The position numbers were made by a program, and so were the translations under genes. Under the pieces are notes generated by a model. The model saw nothing but the letters and a program-made list of their open reading frames with translations, had not been told where the DNA came from and made no database searches. From Prosthecobacter gellanilyticus (GTDB lineage Bacteria > Verrucomicrobiota > Verrucomicrobiia > Verrucomicrobiales > Verrucomicrobiaceae), in the NCBI RefSeq assembly GCF_007992435.1, contig NZ_BKAG01000059.1, forward strand, positions 1-39,385: DNA of 39,385 nt, read 5' to 3'. Shown in pieces: positions 32,069-39,385 of this stretch; positions within the stretch are counted from its first letter, which is position 1; each line of letters opens with the position of its first letter.

Positions 32069-33226
32069 ATGTTTGATCTGCTCGCCAATGATCCTGCCTC
32101 CTCCGCCCGCCGTGGCCGGTTGCAGACGCCTCATGGGGTGATCGAGACGCCGGTCTTCATGCCGGTGGGCACGCAGGGCACGGTGAAGGCGGTGCACCCG
32201 AATGAGCTGCGGGAGCTGAACTCCCAGATCATTCTCGGAAACACCTATCACCTCTGGGTGCGCCCGGGGATGGAGATCATCCGCGAGGCGGGTGGCCTGC
32301 ACCAGTTCATGAACTGGGACCGCCCCATCCTCACGGACAGCGGTGGCTTCCAGGTCTTTTCTTTGGCCAAACTGCGGAAGATCAAGGAGGAGGGCTGCTA
32401 CTTTAACAATCACGTGGACGGCACGCCGATGTTCCTGGGACCGGAGACGGCCATGGAGATCCAGGCGACGCTGGGCAGCGATATCGCGATGCTTTTTGAT
32501 GAGTGCACCCCTTATCCCTGCACGCATGATGAGGCGAAGAAGAGCATGGAGCTGACCCTGCGCTGGGCGAAACGCTGCCGGGACTGGGTGGACCAGAACC
32601 AGCCGGATGCCGGAGCGCATGGCCGCAGCGCCACGCAGACAAAGCAGCTCCACTTCCCTATTGTACAGGGCAGCGTCTTTCAGGACCTGCGCCAGCACTG
32701 CGCCCGCGAGCTCGTGGCAATGGACTTCCCCGGCTATGCCGTGGGCGGCCTGAGCGTGGGCGAGCCGGAGGAGGACATGATGCGCATCGCCGAATGGACC
32801 TGCCCTCTCCTGCCGGAGCACAAGCCGCGCTACGCCATGGGCCTGGGCACGCCGCCGCAGATCGTGGAGCTGATCGCCCGCGGAGTGGACATGTTTGACT
32901 GCGTGATCCCCACGCGCCTGGCCCGAAACGGCACCGCCTTCACCCATGAAGGCCTCATGAATTTGCGGAATAACAAGTTCGCCAAAGACTTCCGCGACCT
33001 CGCCGAGGACACCCATCCGCTGTGCCGGGGATTTTCCCGGGCCTACATCCGTCACCTAATTAACACCCAGGAGGTGCTGGGTTTGAGGTTGATTTCCCTG
33101 CACAATCTGCATTTCTACGCGTCCCTCACGTCCAGGGCGCGGTTGGCCATCGAGCAAGGTTGCTTCTCCGAATTCCGGGCAGAGGTCAATGCCCGCTACC
33201 AGACACGTTCAGACTCCCCCGATTAA
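32069..33226 (+). CDS. tgt: Queuine/preQ1 tRNA-ribosyltransferase with altered zinc site
   Basis: 385 residues. Exchanges G34 of Asp, Asn, His and Tyr tRNAs for preQ1. The active site is intact: Asp90 in LTDSGGFQVFSLAKLRKI, Asp144-Glu-Cys146 (bacterial preQ1-type), GGLSVGEP with Val230, and nucleophile Asp277 in MFDCVIPTRLARNG. The zinc site is unusual. The canonical CxCxxC...H (26 residues from last Cys to His) is here Asp314-Thr-His316-Pro-Leu-Cys319 ... His345, so the first two Cys are replaced by Asp and His. The rest of the fold, including GFSRAYIRHL and LGLRLISLHNLHFY, is normal. It heads the tgt-yajC-secDF cluster, an order common in bacteria. Confidence 0.95.
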   Translation: MFDLLANDPASSARRGRLQTPHGVIETPVFMPVGTQGTVKAVHPNELRELNSQIILGNTYHLWVRPGMEIIREAGGLHQFMNWDRPILTDSGGFQVFSLAKLRKIKEEGCYFNNHVDGTPMFLGPETAMEIQATLGSDIAMLFDECTPYPCTHDEAKKSMELTLRWAKRCRDWVDQNQPDAGAHGRSATQTKQLHFPIVQGSVFQDLRQHCARELVAMDFPGYAVGGLSVGEPEEDMMRIAEWTCPLLPEHKPRYAMGLGTPPQIVELIARGVDMFDCVIPTRLARNGTAFTHEGLMNLRNNKFAKDFRDLAEDTHPLCRGFSRAYIRHLINTQEVLGLRLISLHNLHFYASLTSRARLAIEQGCFSEFRAEVNARYQTRSDSPD

Positions 33227-33228
33227 TC

Positions 33229-33576
33229 ATGCTTTCGAATCTCGTCCTTCTCGCCCAAGCCGCCCCTGCAGCCCCCGCCGGTCCTGGCGGCATCCTCGGC
33301 AACCCAATGATCATGATGGTGCTCATGTTTGTCATGATGTACTTCCTGCTCATCCGCCCGCAGCGCCAGCGCCAGAAGGAGCAGGAGCGCCTGCTCAGCA
33401 GTGTGAAGGTGGGTGACCACGTCATCATGAACGGTGGTGAGCACGGCATCATCACCAGCACCAAGGACAAGTCTGTGATGGTCAAGATCGCCGACAACGT
33501 GAAGGTCGAGTATGAGCGCAGCGCCATCGCCTCCATCAGCAAGAAGAGCGATGTGGTGGAAGCCACCGCAGCATAA
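33229..33576 (+). CDS. yajC: Preprotein translocase subunit YajC
   Basis: 115 residues starting 2 bases after tgt. One membrane helix (about 26-44, MIMMVLMFVMMYFLLIRPQ) followed by the family motif RPQRQRQKEQERLLSSVKVGDHVIMNGGEHGIITS. Associates with SecDF in protein export. The start at MLSNLVLLAQ is chosen because the upstream in-frame codons overlap tgt. Confidence 0.95.
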   Translation: MLSNLVLLAQAAPAAPAGPGGILGNPMIMMVLMFVMMYFLLIRPQRQRQKEQERLLSSVKVGDHVIMNGGEHGIITSTKDKSVMVKIADNVKVEYERSAIASISKKSDVVEATAA

Positions 33577-33580
33577 AGAG

Positions 33581-33666
33581 AATGACGAAGCACGAATGAA
33601 GAATGACGAAAGTCAGAAACCGTTCACCGCTCCACTTCGTCATTCGTCATTCTTAATTCGTCATTT
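33581..33666. repeat. Inverted repeat of AATGACGAA units between yajC and secDF
   Basis: The left arm 33581-33611 has AATGACGAAGCACGAATGAAG then AATGACGAA; the right arm 33634-33666 has TTCGTCATTCGTCATT and TTCGTCATT units. The 9-mer AATGACGAA and its complement TTCGTCATT (or near matches) occur about five times. The arms can pair across a 22-base centre. It splits the yajC and secDF genes and could modulate read-through. Confidence 0.8.
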
Positions 33667-33689
33667 TTAGCCCCTTCCCCCAACCATCC

Positions 33690-36101
33690 ATGCACCCCAT
33701 CTTCACCTTCCTCGTTGGCTCCGCCATCCTGCTGCTGCTGCTGTTTTACATCGGCAGTGTGGTTCACTCCACCAAGCGCAAGGTCGGCACCGCCCTCATC
33801 GCTTTGATGACATTCTTCGCCATCATCACGGTGAAGAATGCTGGCATTCCGCTCGGCATTGACCTCAAAGGCGGCAGCGAGTTCGTCGTGCGCCTGAAGC
33901 CCAGTGCTGACAAAGATGGCAAGACCCACACCGTGACTGCGGATGAAGTGCAGCAGGCCATCGCCATCCTGGAAAAGCGTCTCAACCCGGAGAATAACAA
34001 GGACCTCTCCATGCAGCCCCAGGGCAGCGACCGCATCCTGATCCAGATGCCGGGTGTGAAGCCTGAGGAGTTCGCCGCTGTGCGCACCGCCATCCAGCAG
34101 GTGGCCAAGCTTGAGTTCCGCATCGTCCACCAGGACAGCCGCTCCAAGATCGCCGAGATCGATGGCGGTGGCCTCACCGAGCCAGGCTGGGAAAAGATGA
34201 AGTATAAGGAGCAGAAAGATGATCAGGGCAAGGTGCTGCCAGATCGCGGTTCTGAACTCGTCCGCGGCCGTCCTGACATGGAAGGTGACGGCGTGAGCAA
34301 TGCCTTTGCCACCATGGATGCGGAAGGCTGGAAGGTGTATCTAGACCTCAACAACGACGGCTCCAAGAAATTTGACGAGATCGCCGCCGTGAACAAAGGC
34401 CGCCAGCTCGGCATCATCGTCGACAACGAGATCATCTCCGCCCCGACCCTTCAGGTGGACCACTTCGGCGGCACGGCCGTCATCTCCGGCAACTTCAACC
34501 GTGAGTCCGCCACCCAGCTGGCCACGCTGCTGAAGAACCCGCTGAAGAACCCGATGCAGATCGAGTCTGAGAACGCGGTCTCCTCCTCCTACGGTCAGTC
34601 CTCCATCGACCAGGGCAAGTGGATCTGCGTGGCCGGTCTGGCCATGACCACCCTGTTCATGCTCTTCATCTACCGCATGGCCGGCCTCGTCGCCATCGTC
34701 GGTCTGGTGATCAACTTGGTCGTCCTCTTCGGCGGCATGGCCCTCTTCCAGTTTACCCTGACCATGCCCGGTATCGCGGGTGTGGTGCTCACCATCGGTA
34801 TGGCGGTGGACGCGAACGTGCTGATCTATGAGCGTCTGCGTGAGGAAATGGAAGCTGGCAAGACGCTCACCGCAGCGCTGGAAGCCGCCTATGAAAAGGC
34901 CTTCTCCGCCATCGCTGACTCGAACATCACCACCATCATCGCCGCAGTCATCCTCCTCTCCATCTCCGGTGGTCTGGTGGCCGGCTTCGCCGTGACCCTC
35001 CTCATCGGTCTCGTCTCCTCCCTCCTGGGCGCGCTGGTCGTGACCCGTGTGATCTTCATGTGGGTGATCGACACCGGCACCCTGAAGACGTTGAAGACCA
35101 CCAAGATCATCCCTGACCGCGTCTTCGACATCCTGGCCAAGGCTCCGAAGTTCATCATCGCGTCCCTCGTCGTAACCGCCATTTCCTTTGCCACTCTGGC
35201 GGTCAAAGGTGGCAACAGCTTCGGCATCGACTTCCGTGGTGGTTCCCTGCTCCACATCGAGCTCGCTGACGGCAAGAAGATCGCTGACAAAGACCTCGAG
35301 GATCTTTTCAAGCCCCTCAAGATGAAGGCCGGAGACGGCAAGGAAGCGTCTGTGGGAACTTTCTACATCCAGCACAAGAGCACCACGACCGGTGGTGAGA
35401 TCATCGCCGTCCGAGGCGAGCAGAATGCTGGTGCCGCCTTTGAAGGCGCGGTGAATGCCAAGTTCAAGGACAGCATCAAGGGCACCAGTCTGGAGACTGT
35501 CGGTTCCCTGATCGGTCAGGAGTCCGGTGTGACCTCCATCATCGCCATGGGCGTCGCGCTTCTCGCCATCTTCGTCTACCTGCTGTTCCGTTATGAGTTC
35601 GCCTTCGCCCTCGGCGCGGTGATCGCCCTCTTCCATGACGTGCTCATGGTGCCGGGTCTCTGCGTTCTCTTCGGCCAGGAACTCAGTCTCATCCACGTGG
35701 GTGCGCTCCTCACCATCGCCGGTTACTCCATCAATGACACCATCGTGGTGTTCGACCGTATCCGCGAGACCATCCAGCGCGGTGGCAGCGGCAGCATCCG
35801 CGACCTGATGAACGAGGCTATCTGCAAGACCCTGAGCCGCACGCTCCTCACCGGTCCGACCGCCCTGGCCCCGATGGTCATCCTCCTGTTCCTCGGCAAC
35901 CCTGCCATGCTTGAGTTCGCCATGCCGATCACCATCGGTGTGCTGCTCGGCACCTACTCCTCCATCTTCATCGCCAGCCCGCTGGTGCTGTGGTATGCCA
36001 CGAAGACCGGTGTCAGCCTCAAGCACAAGGTGCTCGAGAGCCACGAAGCCGCCCGCATGGCCGATGCCGCCGTGGCTGCTTCCAAGGCGAGCGGAGCTTA
36101 A
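33690..36101 (+). CDS. secDF: Protein translocase subunit SecDF (fused SecD and SecF)
   Basis: 803 residues. SecDF uses the proton gradient to pull exported proteins out of SecYEG. The SecD half has GIPLGIDLKGGSEFVVRL (about 50-68), a large periplasmic domain, and a helix cluster with TIGMAVDANVLIYERLREE (about 370-388). The SecF half begins near 500 with GNSFGIDFRGGSLLHIEL and carries SINDTIVVFDRIRE (about 680-693). Helices total about 12. The fused form is known in Bacillus and others and is normal for this phylum. An extra hydrophobic N-terminal helix (TFLVGSAILLLLLFYIGSV) precedes the usual first one. Confidence 0.95.
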   Translation: MHPIFTFLVGSAILLLLLFYIGSVVHSTKRKVGTALIALMTFFAIITVKNAGIPLGIDLKGGSEFVVRLKPSADKDGKTHTVTADEVQQAIAILEKRLNPENNKDLSMQPQGSDRILIQMPGVKPEEFAAVRTAIQQVAKLEFRIVHQDSRSKIAEIDGGGLTEPGWEKMKYKEQKDDQGKVLPDRGSELVRGRPDMEGDGVSNAFATMDAEGWKVYLDLNNDGSKKFDEIAAVNKGRQLGIIVDNEIISAPTLQVDHFGGTAVISGNFNRESATQLATLLKNPLKNPMQIESENAVSSSYGQSSIDQGKWICVAGLAMTTLFMLFIYRMAGLVAIVGLVINLVVLFGGMALFQFTLTMPGIAGVVLTIGMAVDANVLIYERLREEMEAGKTLTAALEAAYEKAFSAIADSNITTIIAAVILLSISGGLVAGFAVTLLIGLVSSLLGALVVTRVIFMWVIDTGTLKTLKTTKIIPDRVFDILAKAPKFIIASLVVTAISFATLAVKGGNSFGIDFRGGSLLHIELADGKKIADKDLEDLFKPLKMKAGDGKEASVGTFYIQHKSTTTGGEIIAVRGEQNAGAAFEGAVNAKFKDSIKGTSLETVGSLIGQESGVTSIIAMGVALLAIFVYLLFRYEFAFALGAVIALFHDVLMVPGLCVLFGQELSLIHVGALLTIAGYSINDTIVVFDRIRETIQRGGSGSIRDLMNEAICKTLSRTLLTGPTALAPMVILLFLGNPAMLEFAMPITIGVLLGTYSSIFIASPLVLWYATKTGVSLKHKVLESHEAARMADAAVAASKASGA

Positions 36102-36135
36102 TCCTTCGACTAGCTAGCGCATGAGTCCAATCACG

Positions 36136-36163
36136 AAAGCCCCGCGATGAGCGGGGCTTTTTT
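36136..36163 (+). terminator. Terminator of secDF
   Basis: AAAGCCCCGC (36136-36145), loop GATGA, GCGGGGCTTT (36151-36160) and three further T. A perfect 10-bp stem with a T run, 34 bases past the stop of secDF. Confidence 0.93.
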
Positions 36164-36194
36164 GTGGGGCTGCGGGGAGGGTGCTTTGTGTAGA

Positions 36195-36212
36195 GGAAGA
36201 CGTCAGTCTTCC
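36195..36212. repeat. Small palindrome upstream of parDE
   Basis: GGAAGAC-GTCA-GTCTTCC, a perfect 7-bp stem, flanked by GA/TC that extend it weakly (GAGGAAGAC ... GTCTTCCCTC). It resembles other palindromic repeats of the window. The gap 36164-36295 shows no gene. Confidence 0.6.
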
Positions 36213-36295
36213 CTCTGGGAGCACGCGAGACCTTCGTACCTCAACCAAAGGCATGCTCACGCCTGCCTCTAGATATCCTTGCATGCTGTAGCCGC

Positions 36296-36324
36296 TCGAC
36301 AAATCAAACCACGCTTGGTAGAGT
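36296..36324 (+). promoter_or_regulatory. Promoter of the parDE-like operon
   Basis: TCGACA (36296-36301; 5 of 6 to consensus), a 17-base spacer and TAGAGT (36319-36324; 4 of 6). The -10 ends 9 bases before the ATG, so the message is likely leaderless. Confidence 0.5.
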
Positions 36325-36333
36325 CCCTCCATC

Positions 36334-36627
36334 ATGACCCAGGTCGCCATTCAGCTTCCAGACGAGCTCACCCAGTTTGTGAACGAGTCGGTTCAATCCG
36401 GCGGTTTTCACAACGCAGACGAATTCTTCATCAGCGTCGTCTCAATGTATAAAGACCAGGTCGAGGAAGGTCTCAGCGAAACCGAGCAAGCAAAGCTCGA
36501 AAATCTCCGTCGTGATATCCAGGTTGGCATTGACCAGCTTGACCGTGGTGAAGGCAGCGAAATGAACTGGGATCAATTCTTCGCCGAGCGTCACCGTGCA
36601 TATGCCGAGCGTCACCACGCTGCCTAG
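36334..36627 (+). CDS. ParD-like antitoxin
   Basis: 97 residues. Starts with a ribbon-helix-helix type segment TQVAIQLPDELTQFVNESVQSGGFHNADEFFISVVSMY (split: strand 2-7, helices after), the DNA-binding part that represses its own promoter. The C-terminal half (TEQAKLENLRRDIQVGIDQLDRGE) is the helical toxin-binding tail found in ParD antitoxins. The stop is 2 bases before the toxin start. Confidence 0.87.
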   Translation: MTQVAIQLPDELTQFVNESVQSGGFHNADEFFISVVSMYKDQVEEGLSETEQAKLENLRRDIQVGIDQLDRGEGSEMNWDQFFAERHRAYAERHHAA

Positions 36628-36629
36628 AC

Positions 36630-36926
36630 ATGGCGAGGGTCGTCTATTCGAATGCTGCCAAGACTGATCTTGTCGAGATCTGGGACTACATCTCTGCTGA
36701 CAGCCAGCGCCAGGCTGACCGGCTCTTGGAGAAGTTTCGCGCCAAGCTCGAGCACCTTGCCAAGTGGAATACTCTCGGGCGACCACGTCCGGAATTCGGC
36801 AAGGATTGCCGCAGCTATCCCTTCGGCAAATACTGCTTCTTTTTCCGACCTGTTGATGATGGCATCGAGGTCATTCGCGTGATCCACTCCGCACGTGACC
36901 TCGATCAGATCGACTTCCCTGAGTAG
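36630..36926 (+). CDS. ParE/RelE-superfamily toxin
   Basis: 98 residues, normal ParE size. Motifs: VVYSNAAKTDLVEIWDYIS at the start, then a helical hairpin, GRPRPEFGKDCRSYPFGKYCFFFRP and the end IEVIRVIHSARDLDQIDFPE, all standard for ParE. Known family members poison DNA gyrase, but RelE-type mRNA cleavage cannot be excluded from sequence. Translational coupling with the antitoxin is likely (2-base gap). GC content is a little lower than in the flanking housekeeping genes, in keeping with horizontal spread. Confidence 0.88.
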   Translation: MARVVYSNAAKTDLVEIWDYISADSQRQADRLLEKFRAKLEHLAKWNTLGRPRPEFGKDCRSYPFGKYCFFFRPVDDGIEVIRVIHSARDLDQIDFPE

Positions 36927-36938
36927 CAAAACCCCAAA

Positions 36939-36975
36939 GGATTCGCGAATCCCCAAGCCCATGCCGCATGCGGCA
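36939..36975. repeat. Two perfect 14-bp palindromes after parE
   Basis: GGATTCGCGAATCC (36939-36952) and TGCCGCATGCGGCA (36962-36975) follow the toxin stop by 13 and 36 bases. Each forms a tight hairpin; neither has a T tract. They might end parDE transcription or bind a protein. Confidence 0.6.
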
Positions 36976-37051
36976 AAGACACTTCCGCGTGATATCGCCA
37001 GTCCCTTGTGATGGCCATCTCCCCAGCTCATCTCACAGAGTGAGACAGCGA

Positions 37052-37089
37052 CTGTAAAGAAAAAGGCCGCCAGTTTCCTGGCGGCCTTT
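37052..37089 (-). terminator. Terminator of the aminotransferase gene
   Basis: AAAGGCCGCCAG (37062-37073), loop TTTC, CTGGCGGCCTTT (37078-37089): a 12-bp perfect stem. On the minus strand it is followed by TTTTTCTTTACAG. It lies 33 bases past the stop of the aminotransferase. Confidence 0.93.
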
Positions 37090-37121
37090 GAATTGAATAG
37101 AAGCCTTCAGGTTCCAGCGGA

Positions 37122-38288
37122 TCAATGCTGGGAGCAGAACTCTTCGAAGCGGTCCATGCCGGCGTTGATGACGTCCAGACCGGTCGCGTAGCTGAAGCGC
37201 AGCGTGTACTCGGAACCGAAGGCCACGCCTGGAACAGTGGCCACGCGGGCTTTGCTGAGCAGCTTCTCGCAGAAGTTCACGGACTTGATGCCGATCGGCT
37301 CGATGTCGACCAGGAAGTAGAAGGCGCCCTGAGGCTCCACCACGCGGACGTTCTTGATGCCCTGCAGACGGCTCAGCATATACTGACGGCGCACGTCGAA
37401 CTCATCGCGCATGTCAGCCACGATCTGCTGGTCGCCAGTGAGGGCGGCCAGAGCGCCGTATTGGGCGAAGCTGGTGACGTTGCTGGTCGTGTGGCTCTGG
37501 ATGACGTCGATGGCGTCCGCGATCTTCTTCGGAGCGGCGGTGTAGCCGAGGCGCCAGCCGGTCATGGCGTAGGCCTTGGAGAAGCCGTTGATGGTGATCG
37601 TGTGGTCAAAGATGTCCTTGCTGATGCTGGCGATGGAGACGTGCTGCTGGCCGCCGTAGACCAGCTTCTCATAGATCTCGTCAGAAAGGATGATGATGTC
37701 TTCGGAAGCGGCGATCTCACCGATGGCGGCAAGTTCTTCCTTCGTGTAGACGGAACCAGTCGGGTTGCCGGGGCTGTTGATGATGACCATCTTCGTCATC
37801 GGGGACATGGCGTCCTCAAACTCTTCCGGGGTCATCTTCCAGCCGTTCTCGCGCTTGGTTTCCACGATCACAGGCACGCCGCCCACGATCTTCACCATCT
37901 CAGGATAGCTGGTCCAGTAAGGAGCCGGGATGATCACTTCGTCGCCAGGGTTCACCACGGCGGCGATGGCGTTGTAACAGGAGTGCTTGGCACCGCAGTT
38001 CACGCTGATCATGGAAGGGTCGTATTGCAGACCGTTGTCCACCATGAGCTTGGCGGCCAGGGCTTCGCGCAGCTCCAGGATGCCGTTGCTTTCGGTGTAG
38101 CGGGTCTTGCCGTTCTGCAGGGCCTCGATGGCGGCCTGGGTGATGTGGTCCGGTGTGTTGAAGTCAGGCTCACCGGCACCGAAGCTCAGCACGTCAATCC
38201 CCTGCTTCTTGAGAGCCTTCGCCTGGGCGGTGATGGCGAGGGTCATGGAAGGGGCGAGTTCGGCGATGTTTTTGGCAATGAAGTCCAT
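37122..38288 (-). CDS. Aspartate-type aminotransferase (class I, PLP)
   Basis: 388 residues. Transfers the amino group of aspartate (or a similar amino acid) to 2-oxoglutarate. The PLP Lys238 lies in INGFSKAYAMTGWRLGY. Other pocket motifs are SFGAGEPDFNTP, NSPGNPTG (Asn175), and SDEIYEKLVY with Asp203. It belongs to subgroup I-gamma/AAT1b type of many bacteria; a role in prephenate amination cannot be excluded. Length is normal. It is a single gene with its own promoter and a strong terminator. Confidence 0.92.
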   Translation of the reverse strand: MDFIAKNIAELAPSMTLAITAQAKALKKQGIDVLSFGAGEPDFNTPDHITQAAIEALQNGKTRYTESNGILELREALAAKLMVDNGLQYDPSMISVNCGAKHSCYNAIAAVVNPGDEVIIPAPYWTSYPEMVKIVGGVPVIVETKRENGWKMTPEEFEDAMSPMTKMVIINSPGNPTGSVYTKEELAAIGEIAASEDIIILSDEIYEKLVYGGQQHVSIASISKDIFDHTITINGFSKAYAMTGWRLGYTAAPKKIADAIDVIQSHTTSNVTSFAQYGALAALTGDQQIVADMRDEFDVRRQYMLSRLQGIKNVRVVEPQGAFYFLVDIEPIGIKSVNFCEKLLSKARVATVPGVAFGSEYTLRFSYATGLDVINAGMDRFEEFCSQH

Positions 38289-38348
38289 AAGGTGCGGTTG
38301 AGGAAAGGCGGCTGGGTGACTGATTCCGGAATGGCCGGAAAGGGGGCG

Positions 38349-38378
38349 CTAAAAAGGAGCGGGCGGAGGCTTTGTCAA
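38349..38378 (-). promoter_or_regulatory. Promoter of the aminotransferase gene
   Basis: On the minus strand a perfect TTGACA (38373-38378), an 18-base spacer and TTTTAG (38349-38354). The leader would be about 55 bases. The -10 is weak. Confidence 0.45.
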
Positions 38379-38457
38379 CGCCGGGGGCAACCCCACTTCC
38401 AAGGAATGGCAAAAGCTGCCCATTTTCCCAGGGAAACCCGGTCGGCAAAATCCACCT

Positions 38458-39363
38458 TCAGGACACTTTTCGGCGGCTGAAAAGGCCGTAGCGAGGGCTG
38501 AAGATGTAGGCCAGCAGGAAAAGCGCGCCCAGCACCAGGATGATGGTGCTGCTCATGGACCAGCCCAGCGGATAGCTGATGAAGAACGCCGCCACCGAGC
38601 CCAGCCCGCCGATGATGCCACCGCCCCAGAAGAGCGCGCGGGCATTGTCTGTCAGCAGATAGACCGTGGCCGCAGGTGCCACCATGAGGCCCACGCTCAG
38701 GATGCAACCCACGGCCTGGAGGGAGGAGATGAGCACCAGGATCGTGATGGCAAAGGTGGCGTAGTTCAGAAAGCGCACCGGCACACCGAGGCTCGCGGCG
38801 ATGTTGGGCTCAAAGAGATAGATCAGCAGCGGCCGCTGCAGCGCTGTCAGCGCAAGCACCGCCACCACGCTGATGCCAAAAGCGATCCACAGATCACTGT
38901 CTGCCATGCCCACGATGCTGCCGAAGAGCCATTCATCCAGCTTTTGCCGCACATTGAGCTGCGTCAGGATGAGGTAACCACCGGCAAAGGCCGTGGTGTA
39001 AAGGATGCCCATGGAGGTGTCCTGGTCCAGCCGCGAGGTGCGGGAGAGAAAGATGGAGCCCAGACCCACGATCATGGCCGCGAAGACCGCTCCAGCCAGC
39101 GCGCTCCACTGGGTCAGCCCAACCAAAAGCACGGCAAGCGCAATCCCCGGCAGCAGCGCATGAGAAAGCGTGCCCACCTTCAGCGCTGACTTCCGCAGCA
39201 CCACGAAGGCGCTCACAAAGCCATTGGCGAAGCCGATCATCAAACATGCCAGCAGAGCCCTCTGCCCTGCAGGCATGGCGAGATAATAGGAGATCGGTGG
39301 AAGGTCTTGTGGCATGGGATGATGAACGTAGGCCGTGATGCCGCCGGCCTCAAGTTTCGGCAT
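38458..39363 (-). CDS. Metal (zinc/manganese) ABC transporter permease
   Basis: 301 residues from the first ATG in the window; a start at MPQDLPPISYYLAMPAG (39315) fits the family length better. ABC-3 family (ZnuB/MntB/TroC-like) with about eight to nine membrane helices. Family blocks: ANGFVSAFVVLRKSALKVGTLSHALLPGIAL (split by a loop), SIFLSRTSRLDQDTSMGILYTTAF, FEPNIAASLGVPVRFLNY and LQAVGCILSVGLMVAPAATVYLLTDN. It imports Zn2+ or Mn2+ with an ATPase and a binding lipoprotein that would lie beyond the window edge. Many such operons carry two permeases, so a neighbour permease probably precedes it. Confidence 0.9.
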   Translation of the reverse strand: MPKLEAGGITAYVHHPMPQDLPPISYYLAMPAGQRALLACLMIGFANGFVSAFVVLRKSALKVGTLSHALLPGIALAVLLVGLTQWSALAGAVFAAMIVGLGSIFLSRTSRLDQDTSMGILYTTAFAGGYLILTQLNVRQKLDEWLFGSIVGMADSDLWIAFGISVVAVLALTALQRPLLIYLFEPNIAASLGVPVRFLNYATFAITILVLISSLQAVGCILSVGLMVAPAATVYLLTDNARALFWGGGIIGGLGSVAAFFISYPLGWSMSSTIILVLGALFLLAYIFSPRYGLFSRRKVS

Positions 39364-39385
39364 TTTGAAACTCTGCCGCCTCCCT

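Noticed and set aside
31886..33055. 389-codon minus-strand frame opposite tgt
   Set aside because: Shadow of a well-supported tgt gene.
34341..36044. 567-codon minus-strand frame opposite secDF
   Set aside because: Extremely Asp/Glu/Gly/His-rich, the mirror of a hydrophobic membrane protein; no motif.

Overview
The window looks like chromosomal DNA of a free-living member of the Verrucomicrobia (phylum Verrucomicrobiota, perhaps a Prosthecobacter/Verrucomicrobium relative). The taxonomic call is an inference from gene content: a Planctomycetes/Verrucomicrobia-type membrane-bound dehydrogenase with HEAT repeats and a C-terminal CxxCH domain, a secreted ThuA-like protein, a secreted PQQ-propeller protein beginning NWPNWRGP, many small palindromic repeats in the gaps, high GC content, and start codons that mostly lack a Shine-Dalgarno sequence.

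Layout. 1-6078 (minus strand) is a trans-envelope operon: two periplasmic TPR proteins, an ExbB/TolQ proton channel and two ExbD/TolR proteins, closed by a terminator. 6474-8303 is GTP-type PEP carboxykinase, divergent from the large PVC dehydrogenase/cytochrome (8504-11689). That gene carries two in-frame copies of a palindromic repeat. 12014-15822 holds a secreted unknown, trmD, a PQQ-propeller protein and a small membrane protein, with repeat-rich gaps. 15394-16735 is a likely nrdR-HIT-unknown operon. Divergent from it is a CarF/TMEM189-type desaturase (plasmalogen synthesis). 17755-21460 holds two secreted proteins with a similar OB-like C-terminal segment, a 33-residue lysine-rich microprotein, a solo sugar-binding lipoprotein and a ThuA protein. 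A tRNA-Val(GAC) lies at 21523. 21644-24483 holds a LysM-like lipoprotein and a redoxin-amidase pair. 24664-25704 is a two-TM potassium channel with RCK domains.

25769-31774 is the most distinctive accessory region. It is a copper-handling cluster: a Cys-rich secreted protein, a multicopper oxidase fused to a CopB-like outer-membrane barrel, a TRASH-like secreted protein, and an HMA domain fused to a MauE/DoxX-like membrane protein. It is followed by a type II NADH dehydrogenase-like flavoprotein fused to cyclic-nucleotide-binding and CBS domains. 32069-36101 is the tgt-yajC-secDF export cluster, and its Tgt has lost two of the usual zinc cysteines. 36334-36926 is a parDE-like toxin-antitoxin pair. 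37122-39363 (minus) holds an aspartate-type aminotransferase and the permease of a zinc/manganese ABC transporter, which runs up to the window edge.

Several genes (tol-like operon, trmD, 18325, ThuA, potassium channel, parD) have a plausible -10 element only 5-12 bases before the start codon and no Shine-Dalgarno sequence. This suggests leaderless or near-leaderless transcription is common here. All function calls rest on reading motifs by eye; no database search was run.
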